A DNA stretch of 64,000 bases from Acidimicrobiales bacterium (lineage in GTDB: Bacteria; Actinomycetota; Acidimicrobiia; Acidimicrobiales; SZUA-35), in assembly GCA_041394265.1 (NCBI GenBank), contig JAWKIO010000006.1, forward strand, positions 372,001 through 436,000, in the 5' to 3' direction. Below the pieces are notes generated by a model, which saw only the letters and a list, made by a program, of their open reading frames with translations, was not told where the DNA came from and made no database searches. The position numbers and the translations under genes are program-made. Below, in pieces: positions 42,812-53,519 of the stretch (its first letter is position 1; each line of letters starts with the position of its first letter).

Positions 42812-45800
42812 CTATTCGGGGAGGAGTGGGCGGCGGCGACGGATGACCAGGAGCAGCAACCCGGTGCCGGTGCCGAGGAGCATGAGCGCCCAGATCACCA
42901 TGTTGAGGGTGCTGGAACCGGTGAAGGCGAGGATGCCGCCGGTCGACACCGGAGCGCTCGCTCCTTCGGTGCTGGTGGTCGTGGCCGGCACGCCCAGCTG
43001 ATCGGCGAGGGCGCTGCCCGGCACCGCCAGCTGGTCGTAGATGCCCTCGATCAACGTCGGTGACAGCGGAACACCGTTGACGAGGTTGCCACCCGACACC
43101 GCGGCGTCGTTGACGATCGTGCCGGTCGCCGTGGCGGCGACCTTCACGGTCAGGTCGACCGTCCACTGGTCATCGATACCGAGCACATTGGGGTTGGTGC
43201 AGGTCACGATGCCGGCGGCTGAGGTGCAACCTGCACCAGCGGCAGTGGTGCTGGCCGACACATAGCTCAGCGATGGCGGCAGATCGTCGACCACGGTGAT
43301 CGGGCCCCGAGTGGCCGACGGCCCCTGGTTGGTCACGACCAGGCGGTACACCGCCGTCTTCCCCGGCTCGAGCTTGCCGACGAGCGACTTGTCGACGTCG
43401 AGCACCGAGAGGGGCACATCGGTCGGGTCGTCGTCGGTGTTGTTCAGCTCGTTCGGATCGAGGGTCGGCGAGCTCACCGATGCCGAGTTGGTGATCGAGG
43501 GCACGGCGCCCAGGTCGGCGACGACGTCGATGTCGAGCGTCGTGACCGAGCCGACCGCCATCGCGATGGGCGAACCGGTCGAGTCGACGTAGTCACAGGT
43601 GACCGTGCGACCGACGATGCCACACTCCCAGTCGGTACCACCGGCACGCTCGAAGGTGACGCCTTCGGGGAGCACGTCGGTGACCCGAACCGGGGCGGCG
43701 GCGATGCCGGGCCCGGCGTTGGTGACCTCGATGGTCCACGTGTTCGACTCGTCGATCGTGAAGTCACCGAGGTGGCGCTTGTCGATCCGGAGATCGGCCT
43801 CGATGCGGTAGCCGAAGTCGATGTCGGGCTGGTCCTCACCGTCACCGATCGTGACGTCGATTTCGTTGGCGGTGGTGGTGCCGTCGAAGTCGAAGGTCGG
43901 TGCCGAGCCGGCAGGCAGCGTCGAGGTCACGATCGTCACCGTGTAGTCGGCGGCGGGCAGGAACTCGAAGCCGTAGGTGCCGTCGGCTGAGGTGTCGACG
44001 ATCTCGGTGAACACGAGCCCCGTGATCGGATCGACGCCGCGCAACCGGACCTCGACGTTCCCGAGCAGCGGCTCGCCGGGGTCGATGACCCCGTCGCCGT
44101 TGTCGTCACGCCAGACCGTGTCGCCGAGCGAGCCGGTCCCGGCATAGGAGAAGTCCTGATCGAGATCGTCGGGCGTCGTGGCGTCGAGCGTTGTGCTCGA
44201 CGTGTCGACCGTGCCGATGCCGTCGGCGTCGAAGGTCGCCTCGACCCCATTCGGGAGCGTGGCGGTCACCACGGTCACGGTGTAGTCCCCGTGGGGCAGC
44301 CCGTCGAGCAGGTAGTTGCCGTCGGCGTCGGTCGTGACGGTGACCGACAGATCGTTACCGCTGGTCGGGTTGGTCCACACGATCGTCACGTCGACATTGG
44401 GCAGACCAACGTCGGTCGAGTCGAGCACCGGGGTGCCCGAGTGGTCACGATCGAGCCAGACCGTGTCGCCGATCGAGCCGGCGCCGTTGTACCCGAAGTC
44501 CTGCTCGAGGTCGTCGGGGGTCGTGGCGGTCAGCGTCGTGATCGACACGTGCGGTGTGGACGTGCCGTCGGCATCGTGGGTCGGGACGAACCCGGCCGGC
44601 AGATCGGCGTTGTCGACCGTGATCGTCAGCGCCGTGTCGAACGGCAGGTTGGCGAAGCCGTACTGCCCGTTGGTGTCGGTGGTGTCGACCACCGTGACCA
44701 ACGAACCGTCGGGCCCGGTGTAGGTGAGCGTCACGTCGATGCCACCGAGGGCGACCTCGTCGCTGTCGAACACGCCGTCGCCGTCACGATCGAACCAGAC
44801 CGTGTCGCCCACGGAACCGGCGCCGGTGTACGAGAAGTCCTGATCGAGACGATCAGGGGTCGCCCCGTCGAGTGCGGTCGTCGACACGTGGACCGAGCCG
44901 ACACCGTCGGCGTCGAAGGTCGCAACGGTCACGCCGCTCGGCAGGGTCGCTGCCACCACGTCGACCGAGTAGGGGCCATACGGCAAACCGGCGACGAGCC
45001 ACTCGCCATTGGCATCGGTGGTGGCGTTGTAGACCAGATCGTCGGCGCTCTCGTCGGCCAACGTGCCGGCATCGTCACCGAGGACCCCATCGAAGCCACC
45101 GAACGTGACCACGATGTCGATCCCGGCCAGGGGCTCGTCCTGACCATCGAAGACGCCGCTGCCGGCAGGATCGGCGGCGCCATCGGCGTTCTCGTCGAAC
45201 CAAACGGTGTCGCCGAGGGAGCCGACGCCGGTGTAGGCGAAGTCCTGGTCGAGACGATCAGGTGTGGTCGCGTCCAGCGAAACCACCGAGGCATGAGCCG
45301 AGCCGACACCGTCGGCGTCGAAGGTCGCCACGAGTCCACCCGGCAGGGTGCCCGGGTCGACGACGACCGAATACGAGCCGTCGGGCAGGTTCGGCACCAG
45401 ATAGGTGCCACCGGAGGCCGTCGTCGTGGTGATCATCACGTCGCTGCCCTGCGGGTTCGTCCACGTCACGGTCACGTCGGCCCCGTCGATGCCGGGCTCG
45501 CCGCCATCAGGGGTCGCCGTTGCGGAGCCGTCGATGTCGAACCACACGAGGTCGCCGAGCGAGCCGACACCTCGATAGCCGAAGTCCTGATCGAGGCGGG
45601 TGCGAGACACTGTCGACAGCGTGACGGTGGACGTGTCGAGCGTCCCGACACCGTCGGCGTCGAAGGTGGCCACGAGACCGGCCGGCAACGTCGCCGAGTC
45701 GACGGTCACGGTGAACACGCCATCGGGAAGATGGTCGAACAGGTAGGTGCCGTCGGCGGCGGTGACGGTCGTCTGCGTGACGTCGTCGCCACCACCCAGG

Positions 45801-48800
45801 GTGTCGTCGGGTCCGAACCAGACGAGGGTCACGGTCACGCCGGAGAAACCGACCTCGGCCGTTCCCGCTTGCACGCCGTCACCGTCATGGTCGAACCACA
45901 CGGTGTCGCCGATCCGGCCATCGGTCTCGCCGGTGTAGGTGAAGTCCTGGGTGAGATCGTCGGGCGTCGTGGCGTCGAGCACGGTGGCCGACACGCTGGC
46001 CGTGCCGATGCCGTCGGCGTCGTAGGTGGTCGCCGTGAGACCGGTCGGGAGGTCGGTGTCGTCGACGGTGACCGTGTACGAGCCGTGGGGCAGACCGGTC
46101 AGGAGGTAGTCACCTGCGCTCTGCGTGGTGAGCGTGGCGGTGAAGTCGTCGCTGTCGCCGAACGTGCCGTTCGCACCGGCCCACACCACGGTCACGCCGA
46201 TACCGGGCAGCGGCGCATCACCGGCGTCGAGGCTGCCGTCGGTCTCGGTGCCATCGATGTCGAAGAACACCGTGTCACCGATCGAGCCAAGACCGCGGTA
46301 GCCGAAGTCCTGTCCGAGGTCGACGTTGGCGAGTGTGGTCAGGTTCGTGATCGACACATGCGCCGTCCCGATCCCATCGGCATCGAATGTCGGGGCCATG
46401 TTGCCGGGCAGGGTCGTCGAGTCGACCGTGACGGTGAACTGGCCGTTCGGCAGATTGGCGAAGCCGTACGTACCGTCAGCCGCGGTCGAGGTGGTGAGCA
46501 CCATGTCGTCGCCGTCGCCGGCGATGCCGTTGGGACCGTCCCAGGTGGCACGAACGGTGACACCGCCGAGACCGGGCTCGCCGGCATCGATCACACCGTC
46601 GCCATCGTGGTCGAACCACACCGTGTCACCGAGGCGGCCGGCACCGGTGTAGGAGAAGTCCACGTCGAGCTGGAGCTCGGACGGATCGAGGGTCACGTCG
46701 GCCACGTGCGCCGTCGCCAGACCAGTCAGGTCGTAGGTGGCGACGTCGAGGCCACTGGGCAGATCGCTCGCATCGAGCGTCACCCGATACTCACCGACCG
46801 GAAGGGTCGGGAAGAGGTAGTTGCCGGTGGCGTCGGTGGTGGTGAGGAAGTTGATGTCGTCGGCGTTGCCGAGGACGTCGTCCCAACCGGCCCAGGTCGC
46901 CGTGATGTCGATGCCGGGCAGTCCGTGCTCGCCGACACCGTCGGAGGCGTCGGTGGAGTTGTCCTCGTCCCACCACACCTTGTTGCCGAGCTGCTGGGTG
47001 CCGTCTGGCGTGTAGCCGAAGTCGAACGCCAGGTCGGCGATCGGACCGGACGGCAGCACGCTGTCGGCGGTCGTGATCTGCTCGACCGACGTGCCATCGA
47101 GCGTGGCGTCACGGTCGTAGCTCTCGGTCAGGCCAACAAGATTCGGTGAGGCCGAGTCGATGGTGACCGTGATTGGCATGTTCGACGGCAGGCCCGCCGA
47201 AGTCGGCACGCCGTAGGAGCCATCCGCTCCGGTCACGGTCGAGTAGCTCTGCGGAGCACCGGTGGCCGGGTCGTTCCAGGTGATGTCGACACCCACGTTC
47301 GGGATGCCGGGCTCGCTCGGATCTTGAACACCGTCGCCGTCGAGGTCGAGCCAGACGAAGTCGCCGAGACTCGTCGGCACCACCTCGATCGTGACCGAGT
47401 CCTGGTCATCCTCGAGCGGGGCGTCATTACCCGGAGTGGAGTCATCGTCGTACTGATCGACCGCTGCGGCCTGCGCGATGTTGGTCACCGAGCCGAGACC
47501 GACCAGTCGGGTCCGCAACGTGAGGGTTGCCGAGCCGCCATTGGCGATCGAGCCGACGGTCCAAATGTTGGTGCCCGAGTCGAACGAGCCCTGCGTGACG
47601 AGAACGACCGAGTCGAAGGCCAACGCCGCCGGGTCGAGCACGTCGCTGAGCGACACGTTGGTGGCGCCATCGGGACCGGCGTTGTCCACCACCACGGTGT
47701 AGTTCACGTACGAACCGAACCAGTACGGCCCGTTCGTCGCGTCGGCGTCGACTTCGACTGGTGTGATCGACTTGTCGACGGCGATGTCGACCCGGGCAAT
47801 GTGCACCACGTCGGTGTCGCTTGCGCTGTAGGTCGGTGCCGGTGCGCCACCAGGACCGTCGGGGTCGCAGCAGCTCGTCGAGCCGCTGGCGTCCTCGCCG
47901 ATCACCGACACGGCGTTGGTGTGCGGGTTGGTGGGGCCGGTGTGGGCCAGGGCGACCGGCGAGCTCGACACGAGCGCAGCCGACTGCGGCGTTGCGGTCA
48001 TCGTGATGACGATCGACTGTCCCGGGGCCAGCGGTTGGGCCGCTCCGGCCACGAGGTCGGTCCACGACAGCGTCTCCACGTTCAGCGAGGCCGCATCGTT
48101 GCACAGCCCGGTGTCGGCCGAACACGACGGATCAACGGAGGTCGTGCCATACGGCGTGACGACCGACGCCGAGCCGAGGTCGTAGGTCCAGCCCTCGGGA
48201 AGGATGTCGGTGGCATCGACGTTGAAGGCCGAGGCGACCGGGTCGGTGTTGGTGATCGTCACCGTCCAGGTGAACGGCTGGTCGAGGCGAACGTCGTTGA
48301 CGTCCTGGCCGGTGCCCGGCGCCTTGTCGACGGTGAGCGTGGGGAAGTGGACCTCGACCGTCACGGCATCGAGGGCGACGCCACCGCGGGTGGCGCTGGG
48401 GTCGTTGCCGTAGGTGATGATGTCGTTGTTCGCCGGATTGTCGAGGACGATCTGCGCCCGATCGGCACTCGAGAAGGCGTAGTAGGTCGATACCCCGGCC
48501 ACGTTCGTCAAGTCCTCGCCCCGATCGAGATCGTCGGAAGCGGCAACCGTCGCGTCGTAGTCGAAGGCGGCGGTCGCAGCCGTCGACAGCGGACCGGCGA
48601 CGGTCCACGTGATCGTCCGGTTGGTGTCGTTCCAGACACCGGTGCTACCAGACGAGCCGAGGACGGTGCCACCGGTGGTGGTCACCGGCGACCCAGCGGG
48701 AGCGTCGAGCGGCTGCAGCCCGACGGGAACGGTGTCGACGACGGTGATGTCGTGCGACGGGCTCGTTCCGGTGGCCGTGATGGTCACGTCGTAGCGCAGC

Positions 48801-51800
48801 GTGGTTCCGGCCTCGGTATCGCACCCGTTGGCGCCGGTGCCGTCGCCGTCGCCAACGTTGCCCGGCGTGATGTCGCAGGCCGGATTGGCCAGCGGCGACC
48901 CGTCGGTGTTGGCCACGTCCTTGTCGATTCGGATGCCCGGCTCGATGACCGTGAAGGTCTCCGAGTCGGCAGACGAGGTCACATCCCACGACACCGAGTT
49001 CGGATCGTCGTAGCCGACCGGCATCGAGGCCGGCGACTGGCCGATCTGTTCGCTGCCGTTCCACAGCAGGACCGCGTCGTTGGTGATCGAATCACCGGCG
49101 ACTGCCGAGTCGTTGACGTGGGCGGTGTAGCCGACCGTGATCTCACAGTCGGTGTTGGCGTAGAGATCGCCGAGGAACCAGGCCGTGCGGCCGGTGACGC
49201 CACCGACGTCGTTGAACGTCTCGACGTCGCCGGTGTTGAGGCTGACGCCGGTCGTGAGCCCGGTGCCCGAGTTCAAGACCTCACACGACGCCGAAGCAGT
49301 GATCGAGTTGAACGAGTCGAAGTCGAGGCGGGACGGCAGTTCGTCGAACAGTGTGGTGTCGTAGGCGATGGTGTTCGCCGGCAAGGTCATGGTGACCTCG
49401 TAGTCGACCGGTTCACCCACGTTGGCGTTCGGGCGGTCGTCGGTGGGGTCGAGATCGTTGAACGGCTCGATGTCCTTCACGATCGAGGCGAGCGGCACGG
49501 CAATCGTGTCGGTGTCGCTACGAGCGTACGAGCGTGCGTTCGCTGCGTTCGGATCGAGTGTCGGCGTCAGGTCCTGATCGAGGGTGTAGGCGGTCAGGCT
49601 TGCGGTGTTCGTGAGGCTCGACGACGACACGGCCGGCTCGTCGACGGCCACCGCATAGGTGAAGGTCGAGGTTGCGCCCGGATCGAGTCGGTTCAGACCG
49701 GCGGTCCACGCCGTCGGGACCCAGGTGATGGTGCGATTGGTCTGTGACCACACGCCGTCGAACGAGCCTGCGGGGCTGACACCGGTCGACGGCACGAGGT
49801 CACCGTTGGAGGTGACCGGCACGCTGCCGGCACCCAATGGGGTCATGCCGGCCGGCACGGTGTCGACGACCGTGAGGTCGTGGGCAGGCGAGACGTTGGT
49901 CGGCCCGAACGGATTGCTGACCGCGACCTGATAGGTCACGGTCGCCCCGGGGCTGGCGTTGAGGCCGACCGGGCTGGTGTGCGTCTTGGCGATCTGCGGG
50001 TTGGGTTCGACGACGTACGAGTCGACCACCCCGGACTGGAGCTGAGGGTTCGCAACGCCGGCGGCGTCACGCCAGTTGAACTGCGCCCGGTTGCGCAACC
50101 GTGTCGCCGGGCTGGCGATGTTGCCCGGCACGTCGGTCACCCGGCCGTAGAAGGTGATGGTGACCTGGTCGTCGCCCGATCCCGAGGCGTTGGTGTAGGG
50201 CGTGGGAAGGGTGTAGGTCACGACCCCGCCGCTATGGGTGACGGCGTTGCCGGCGAGCGCGGCACTCCCGGTCGTCGACGTGGCGGTCGGACTGAGGGTC
50301 GAGACGGCACCGCCGAACAACCCTGGACCGTCGTGCCACACGATGCCCGTCGGGAGGGTGTCGGTGATGACGCCGTCGTAGACGCGGGTGCCATCGGGGA
50401 TCGTGGCCGTCACCTCGTAGCGGATGATCTCGCCGATCGTCGCCCGGTTGGCAGCAGCATTGCCGCTCTCGGTGATACCGGTGGCCTGCGTCTTGGTGAT
50501 CACCGGATCGGGCGAATCGAGGAACGCTGCGTCCTGGGCGGCATCGGTGTTCTCGCTGCCGCTCACGCGGAGCGCGGCGACGGTGTTCGACGGGAAGTAG
50601 TCGAAGGTGCCGGACTGGTTCGTCGCACCCTGGTAGGCGGCGACACCAGCGGTGTTGGTCCAATTGTCGCCGGCCGTGACGTTGCTGGGCAGTGAGAGGT
50701 CGTAGGTGAGCGTGAGACCGGCGCCCATCGTGGTCGCCTCCGGGACGGTGAGGCCCGTCCAGGTGATCAAGCCGGCCGAACATGTGCCGCCGTTCGAGAT
50801 CGACGAAACGTCGGTGCAGCTGAAGTCGGTGGGAAGCAAGTCGCGGACTTCGGTGGCGGTGGCGTCGATGTTGCCCTGGTTCCACACGTCGACCCGGAAG
50901 GTCACGACGTCGCCGATCCGGACCTGGGTCGAGGTCGAGCCGCCACCGATCGACCCGTCGAAATCGGGTCCGTTGGCGGCGCCGTTGTTGACGTCGTTGA
51001 CACCCTTGGCCAAACGCACCTCAGGCTCGGTCCAGACCGCAGCGGCCTGGTCACGCAGCTGGTAGACGAGGCCCCCGTTGTCGTTGTGGACCATCTTCTG
51101 CAGGTTGGCGTTGATGTCGTAGGCCTGACCGGCGGTGTTGTCGGTCAGCTCGGCGGCGATGGTCCAGCGGAACTCGTTGCCGCTGGCGTCCACGTTGCCC
51201 CCGCTGACGTCGAACACGACCTGCGAGGCCGAGCTCGACGCGACGGTCGTCGAGGCCAGCGTGTCGATCGACGCGACACGAGTGGCCGAACCGTCGATGT
51301 AGGCGTATCCCGGAGGCAACAGGTCGGAGATGGCGACACCCTCGTAGTCGACGTTCGACGGGAACGATGCCCCCAATTCGAAGCAGACGATGTCGCCGGG
51401 GCCGTAGCCGGGCTCCGCCGGGTTGCCGTCGGACCAGGTGATCGTGTTGTAGTCGGTCGCACAGGTCGCCGAGGTGACCGACGCCCCGTTGGCCAGCGGG
51501 CCGGTCTTCACCGACACCCGCTTGTCGAGCGACGGCAGCGCGTTGGCGAGGCCCGCCGAGGTGGTGTCGCCATCGATGCCGCCGTCAGGGTCAACCGGGT
51601 CGGCAGCGAGCGAGGCGTCGGCGACCGTGTCGGGCCCAGAGACCTCGGCCACGTTCGTCACCGTGTCGCCGGCGAGCACCGGTTCACCCGGCAGCGACGC
51701 ATACGCGCCCCGGTAGTGGCTGCGTACGACGCTGGCGTAGGTGATGGTCAGCGTGCCGTCGGCGTCGAGATTGTTCAGCACGGCGTTGTCGGCGTCGGCA

Positions 51801-53383
51801 AAGTCCCACACCAGTTCGAACCGGCCGGTGCCATACGGGCCGCCGTCGGGAAGCTCTCGGACCCGGGCCACGTCGACCGGGACCCCGTTGATCGTGGACG
51901 CCACGGTGCCCTGGCCCGGGCAGTCGTTCGAGTCCCAATCCGACGACGCCGCGGTCACATCCGCGTTGTAGGTCCCGAGGAAGCACAGGGCCGACGGCAT
52001 CAGGTCGCGCACGACGAGGTCGCTGAAGTCGCGATACTCCGACGTGGTGACGGTGAGCGTGGTGTTGACGATCGTCCCCTGGCTGAGGGAACCGGCCGAG
52101 GACTTGACGATGACGAGGTCCTCGGACTCGGTCGTGTGCGTGTCGCTGTCGGTACCGGTCGCGCCCGTCGGCACGTAGGTACCCGACGCCGTGGCCACAT
52201 TGTCGAGCTGCTGCTCGGGTGCGGTCAGGAGTTCGGGGTCGGGGATGGTCGTCCGATCGGGCTCACCGGTCGAGGGACCGGTGTTGTTGTCGAGGTTGCG
52301 GCCCTGGTTCAGGCCCGCCGCCGAGGGCGGGCTGGTGGCGAACGGCCGGTTCTCGAACAGCGGGATGCCGGCCTGATACTGCACGGTGACGATCTGGCCC
52401 GGGGTCAGGTTGCCGATCGTCCAGTCGACGATCGTCTCACCACCGGCGCCGGTGTCGACGCTGGTCGGGGTACCCAGTGCCGTCGGGGCACAGTTCGAGC
52501 CGGTGGCGACCGGCCCCGAACCGACCCACTCCTCCCCCAGCGTGGTGTTGTCGGCAACGTAGTAGTTGTCGCACCCGAGGAACTCGAGGCCCGGGTCGAG
52601 GACGTCCTGCAGGGTCACTGCGTCGATCGGATAGTCCGGGTTGTTCTCGATCTGCACGGTGTAGAGGCCGCCGGTGGTGCCCGACGCACTGTCGAACCCG
52701 TTGGCGTGCACGCCGCGGAGCAGTTCGCCCGGACCGGTCTTGGTCACTCGGAACGGCACCACGTCGACGCTGTCGGTCGCCGTTGCGTTGCCGTCGAAGT
52801 CGCCGGTGAAGTCACCCGTCGCCGGGCTCCAGTCGGGAACGGTGAACGCGTCGAGGCTGGCGACCGCCTCGGCGGAGTTGAGGATGGTCGAACCCACGGG
52901 CACGGTCGACGAGCCGGAGTTTCCGCCCGTGAAGTCGGGGTTGGTGTCGACGGTGAGCGAGACGTGGGCTTGCGAGTCGGCGGGGAGATCAGCGACGTTC
53001 TCCCAGATGACGGTGGTCTCGCCCGGATTCGGAACGTCGGCGAGCACGGCAGTCGGCGACGGCGAGGCCGACACGTAGTCGACCCCCACGGGCAGCACGT
53101 CCCGGAACGACAGGTTGTACAGCGCAGCGTTCGAGGTCTGTGTCCCGGTGGCAGTCAGCGTGAACGTGATGTTCTCGCCGATCAGTGCCTCGCCGCCGAC
53201 GTCGTCGGTCTTTGCCAGGGTGAAGTTGTCGGCCGGTGCTGCGGCCGCCGGCGTTGGCGACAGCAGCGGAGCGGATCCCGGCACGGCGCCGCTCAGCACG
53301 CCCATCGTGGCGACCACCGCCAGCAGTCGAGGTGAGCGCAGCCGTTTGCCCGCTCGCAGTACAGGATTCGAAGGACGTGACAC
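42812..53383 (-). CDS. Giant surface protein: DUF11-type domains, SdrD-B repeats, sorting signal
   Basis: A 3,523-residue exported protein. A signal peptide (basic start, then LLAVVATMGVLSGAVPGS) is followed by about 1,950 residues of DUF11-type beta-sandwich domains (LPVGVDYVSASPSP, LPSGLDVATYDLTG-type strings and repeated VTNTASV-like ends). About ten SdrD-B/Cna-B-like domains come next (about residues 2005-3195; xxGDTVWFDxDGDGV, roughly 118 residues each), then two more DUF11 domains. The sorting signal is LAFTG (3485-3489), a hydrophobic segment and RRRR. It should be anchored to the wall and act as an adhesin or stalk. GGAGA precedes GTG 53383. No sortase lies nearby. Confidence 0.93.
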   Translation of the reverse strand: MSRPSNPVLRAGKRLRSPRLLAVVATMGVLSGAVPGSAPLLSPTPAAAAPADNFTLAKTDDVGGEALIGENITFTLTATGTQTSNAALYNLSFRDVLPVGVDYVSASPSPTAVLADVPNPGETTVIWENVADLPADSQAHVSLTVDTNPDFTGGNSGSSTVPVGSTILNSAEAVASLDAFTVPDWSPATGDFTGDFDGNATATDSVDVVPFRVTKTGPGELLRGVHANGFDSASGTTGGLYTVQIENNPDYPIDAVTLQDVLDPGLEFLGCDNYYVADNTTLGEEWVGSGPVATGSNCAPTALGTPTSVDTGAGGETIVDWTIGNLTPGQIVTVQYQAGIPLFENRPFATSPPSAAGLNQGRNLDNNTGPSTGEPDRTTIPDPELLTAPEQQLDNVATASGTYVPTGATGTDSDTHTTESEDLVIVKSSAGSLSQGTIVNTTLTVTTSEYRDFSDLVVRDLMPSALCFLGTYNADVTAASSDWDSNDCPGQGTVASTINGVPVDVARVRELPDGGPYGTGRFELVWDFADADNAVLNNLDADGTLTITYASVVRSHYRGAYASLPGEPVLAGDTVTNVAEVSGPDTVADASLAADPVDPDGGIDGDTTSAGLANALPSLDKRVSVKTGPLANGASVTSATCATDYNTITWSDGNPAEPGYGPGDIVCFELGASFPSNVDYEGVAISDLLPPGYAYIDGSATRVASIDTLASTTVASSSASQVVFDVSGGNVDASGNEFRWTIAAELTDNTAGQAYDINANLQKMVHNDNGGLVYQLRDQAAAVWTEPEVRLAKGVNDVNNGAANGPDFDGSIGGGSTSTQVRIGDVVTFRVDVWNQGNIDATATEVRDLLPTDFSCTDVSSISNGGTCSAGLITWTGLTVPEATTMGAGLTLTYDLSLPSNVTAGDNWTNTAGVAAYQGATNQSGTFDYFPSNTVAALRVSGSENTDAAQDAAFLDSPDPVITKTQATGITESGNAAANRATIGEIIRYEVTATIPDGTRVYDGVITDTLPTGIVWHDGPGLFGGAVSTLSPTATSTTGSAALAGNAVTHSGGVVTYTLPTPYTNASGSGDDQVTITFYGRVTDVPGNIASPATRLRNRAQFNWRDAAGVANPQLQSGVVDSYVVEPNPQIAKTHTSPVGLNASPGATVTYQVAVSNPFGPTNVSPAHDLTVVDTVPAGMTPLGAGSVPVTSNGDLVPSTGVSPAGSFDGVWSQTNRTITWVPTAWTAGLNRLDPGATSTFTYAVAVDEPAVSSSSLTNTASLTAYTLDQDLTPTLDPNAANARSYARSDTDTIAVPLASIVKDIEPFNDLDPTDDRPNANVGEPVDYEVTMTLPANTIAYDTTLFDELPSRLDFDSFNSITASASCEVLNSGTGLTTGVSLNTGDVETFNDVGGVTGRTAWFLGDLYANTDCEITVGYTAHVNDSAVAGDSITNDAVLLWNGSEQIGQSPASMPVGYDDPNSVSWDVTSSADSETFTVIEPGIRIDKDVANTDGSPLANPACDITPGNVGDGDGTGANGCDTEAGTTLRYDVTITATGTSPSHDITVVDTVPVGLQPLDAPAGSPVTTTGGTVLGSSGSTGVWNDTNRTITWTVAGPLSTAATAAFDYDATVAASDDLDRGEDLTNVAGVSTYYAFSSADRAQIVLDNPANNDIITYGNDPSATRGGVALDAVTVEVHFPTLTVDKAPGTGQDVNDVRLDQPFTWTVTITNTDPVASAFNVDATDILPEGWTYDLGSASVVTPYGTTSVDPSCSADTGLCNDAASLNVETLSWTDLVAGAAQPLAPGQSIVITMTATPQSAALVSSSPVALAHTGPTNPHTNAVSVIGEDASGSTSCCDPDGPGGAPAPTYSASDTDVVHIARVDIAVDKSITPVEVDADATNGPYWFGSYVNYTVVVDNAGPDGATNVSLSDVLDPAALAFDSVVLVTQGSFDSGTNIWTVGSIANGGSATLTLRTRLVGLGSVTNIAQAAAVDQYDDDSTPGNDAPLEDDQDSVTIEVVPTSLGDFVWLDLDGDGVQDPSEPGIPNVGVDITWNDPATGAPQSYSTVTGADGSYGVPTSAGLPSNMPITVTIDSASPNLVGLTESYDRDATLDGTSVEQITTADSVLPSGPIADLAFDFGYTPDGTQQLGNKVWWDEDNSTDASDGVGEHGLPGIDITATWAGWDDVLGNADDINFLTTTDATGNYLFPTLPVGEYRVTLDASDLPSGLDVATYDLTGLATAHVADVTLDPSELQLDVDFSYTGAGRLGDTVWFDHDGDGVIDAGEPGLGGVTVRATWDGPNGIAGDGDDMVLTTSTAADGTYGFANLPNGQFTVTVDSTTLPGNMAPTFDADGIGTAHVSITNLTTLANVDLGQDFGYRGLGSIGDTVFFDIDGTETDGSLDAGDAPLPGIGVTVVWAGANGTFGDSDDFTATLTTQSAGDYLLTGLPHGSYTVTVDDTDLPTGLTATTYDADGIGTASVSATVLDATTPDDLTQDFTYTGETDGRIGDTVWFDHDGDGVQAGTAEVGFSGVTVTLVWFGPDDTLGGGDDVTQTTVTAADGTYLFDHLPDGVFTVTVDSATLPAGLVATFDADGVGTLDTSTVTLSTVSRTRLDQDFGYRGVGSLGDLVWFDIDGSATATPDGGEPGIDGADVTVTWTNPQGSDVMITTTTASGGTYLVPNLPDGSYSVVVDPGTLPGGLVATFDADGVGSAHASVVSLDATTPDRLDQDFAYTGVGSLGDTVWFDENADGAADPAGSGVFDGQDEPLAGIDIVVTFGGFDGVLGDDAGTLADESADDLVYNATTDANGEWLVAGLPYGPYSVDVVAATLPSGVTVATFDADGVGSVHVSTTALDGATPDRLDQDFSYTGAGSVGDTVWFDRDGDGVFDSDEVALGGIDVTLTYTGPDGSLVTVVDTTDTNGQYGFANLPFDTALTITVDNADLPAGFVPTHDADGTSTPHVSITTLTATTPDDLEQDFGYNGAGSIGDTVWLDRDHSGTPVLDSTDVGLPNVDVTIVWTNPTSGNDLSVTVTTDADGNYLLDGLPHGDYTVTVVTATLPNGVEATFDADGIGTVDTSSTTLDATTPDDLDQDFSYAGTGSLGDTVWRDDNGDGVIDPGEPLLGNVEVRLRGVDPITGLVFTEIVDTSADGTYGFEFLPAADYTVTIVTSTLPAGSAPTFDFDGTTTANEIDVTIGDGEDQPDIDFGYRIEADLRIDKRHLGDFTIDESNTWTIEVTNAGPGIAAAPVRVTDVLPEGVTFERAGGTDWECGIVGRTVTCDYVDSTGSPIAMAVGSVTTLDIDVVADLGAVPSITNSASVSSPTLDPNELNNTDDDPTDVPLSVLDVDKSLVGKLEPGKTAVYRLVVTNQGPSATRGPITVVDDLPPSLSYVSASTTAAGAGCTSAAGIVTCTNPNVLGIDDQWTVDLTVKVAATATGTIVNDAAVSGGNLVNGVPLSPTLIEGIYDQLAVPGSALADQLGVPATTTSTEGASAPVSTGGILAFTGSSTLNMVIWALMLLGTGTGLLLLVIRRRRPLLPE
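43800..47370 (-). repeat. Ten SdrD-B-type domain repeats inside the giant gene
   Basis: Domain starts of the form [SRQ][LIV]G[DN]xVWxD recur about every 350-375 bp, read on the minus strand at about 47350, 46970, 46610, 46260, 45893, 45540, 45195, 44795, 44455 and 44110. Each contains a DxDGDG-type acidic loop expected to bind calcium. Most units end in (T)xDDLxQDFxYxGxGS before the next. Recombination between units could change the copy number. Confidence 0.85.
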
Positions 53384-53476
53384 GATGTCTCCGCAGATCA
53401 GGGTGCACGCGTCGTCGCACGCGTGTCAGACCCCTCGTCGGCTGTCCCCTGACGATTGTGAGCGCCCGTGCCCGAT

Positions 53477-53497
53477 CCGACCGCTGTACGCGGTCGG
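53477..53497 (-). terminator. 8-bp stem-loop after the ABC-F gene
   Basis: CCGACCGC (53477-53484) pairs perfectly with GCGGTCGG (53490-53497) across TGTAC, 22 bp beyond the ABC-F stop, separating it from the giant surface-protein gene. Confidence 0.65.
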
Positions 53498-53519
53498 CAG
53501 AGACGGTTGGCAGCGAGCG

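Noticed and set aside
43800..47370. Regular ~360-bp repeats as a mobile or satellite array.
   Set aside because: They encode domains of one reading frame and have diverged at the DNA level, so they are protein repeats.
43290..53335. Very long open frames on the plus strand opposite the giant surface-protein gene (for example 44291-47149, 47324-49747 and 51086-53335).
   Set aside because: They lie wholly opposite an intact gene with signal peptide, repeat domains and sorting signal. Their predicted proteins are Arg/Gly/Val-rich, without family motifs. High GC and regular codons explain the lack of stops.
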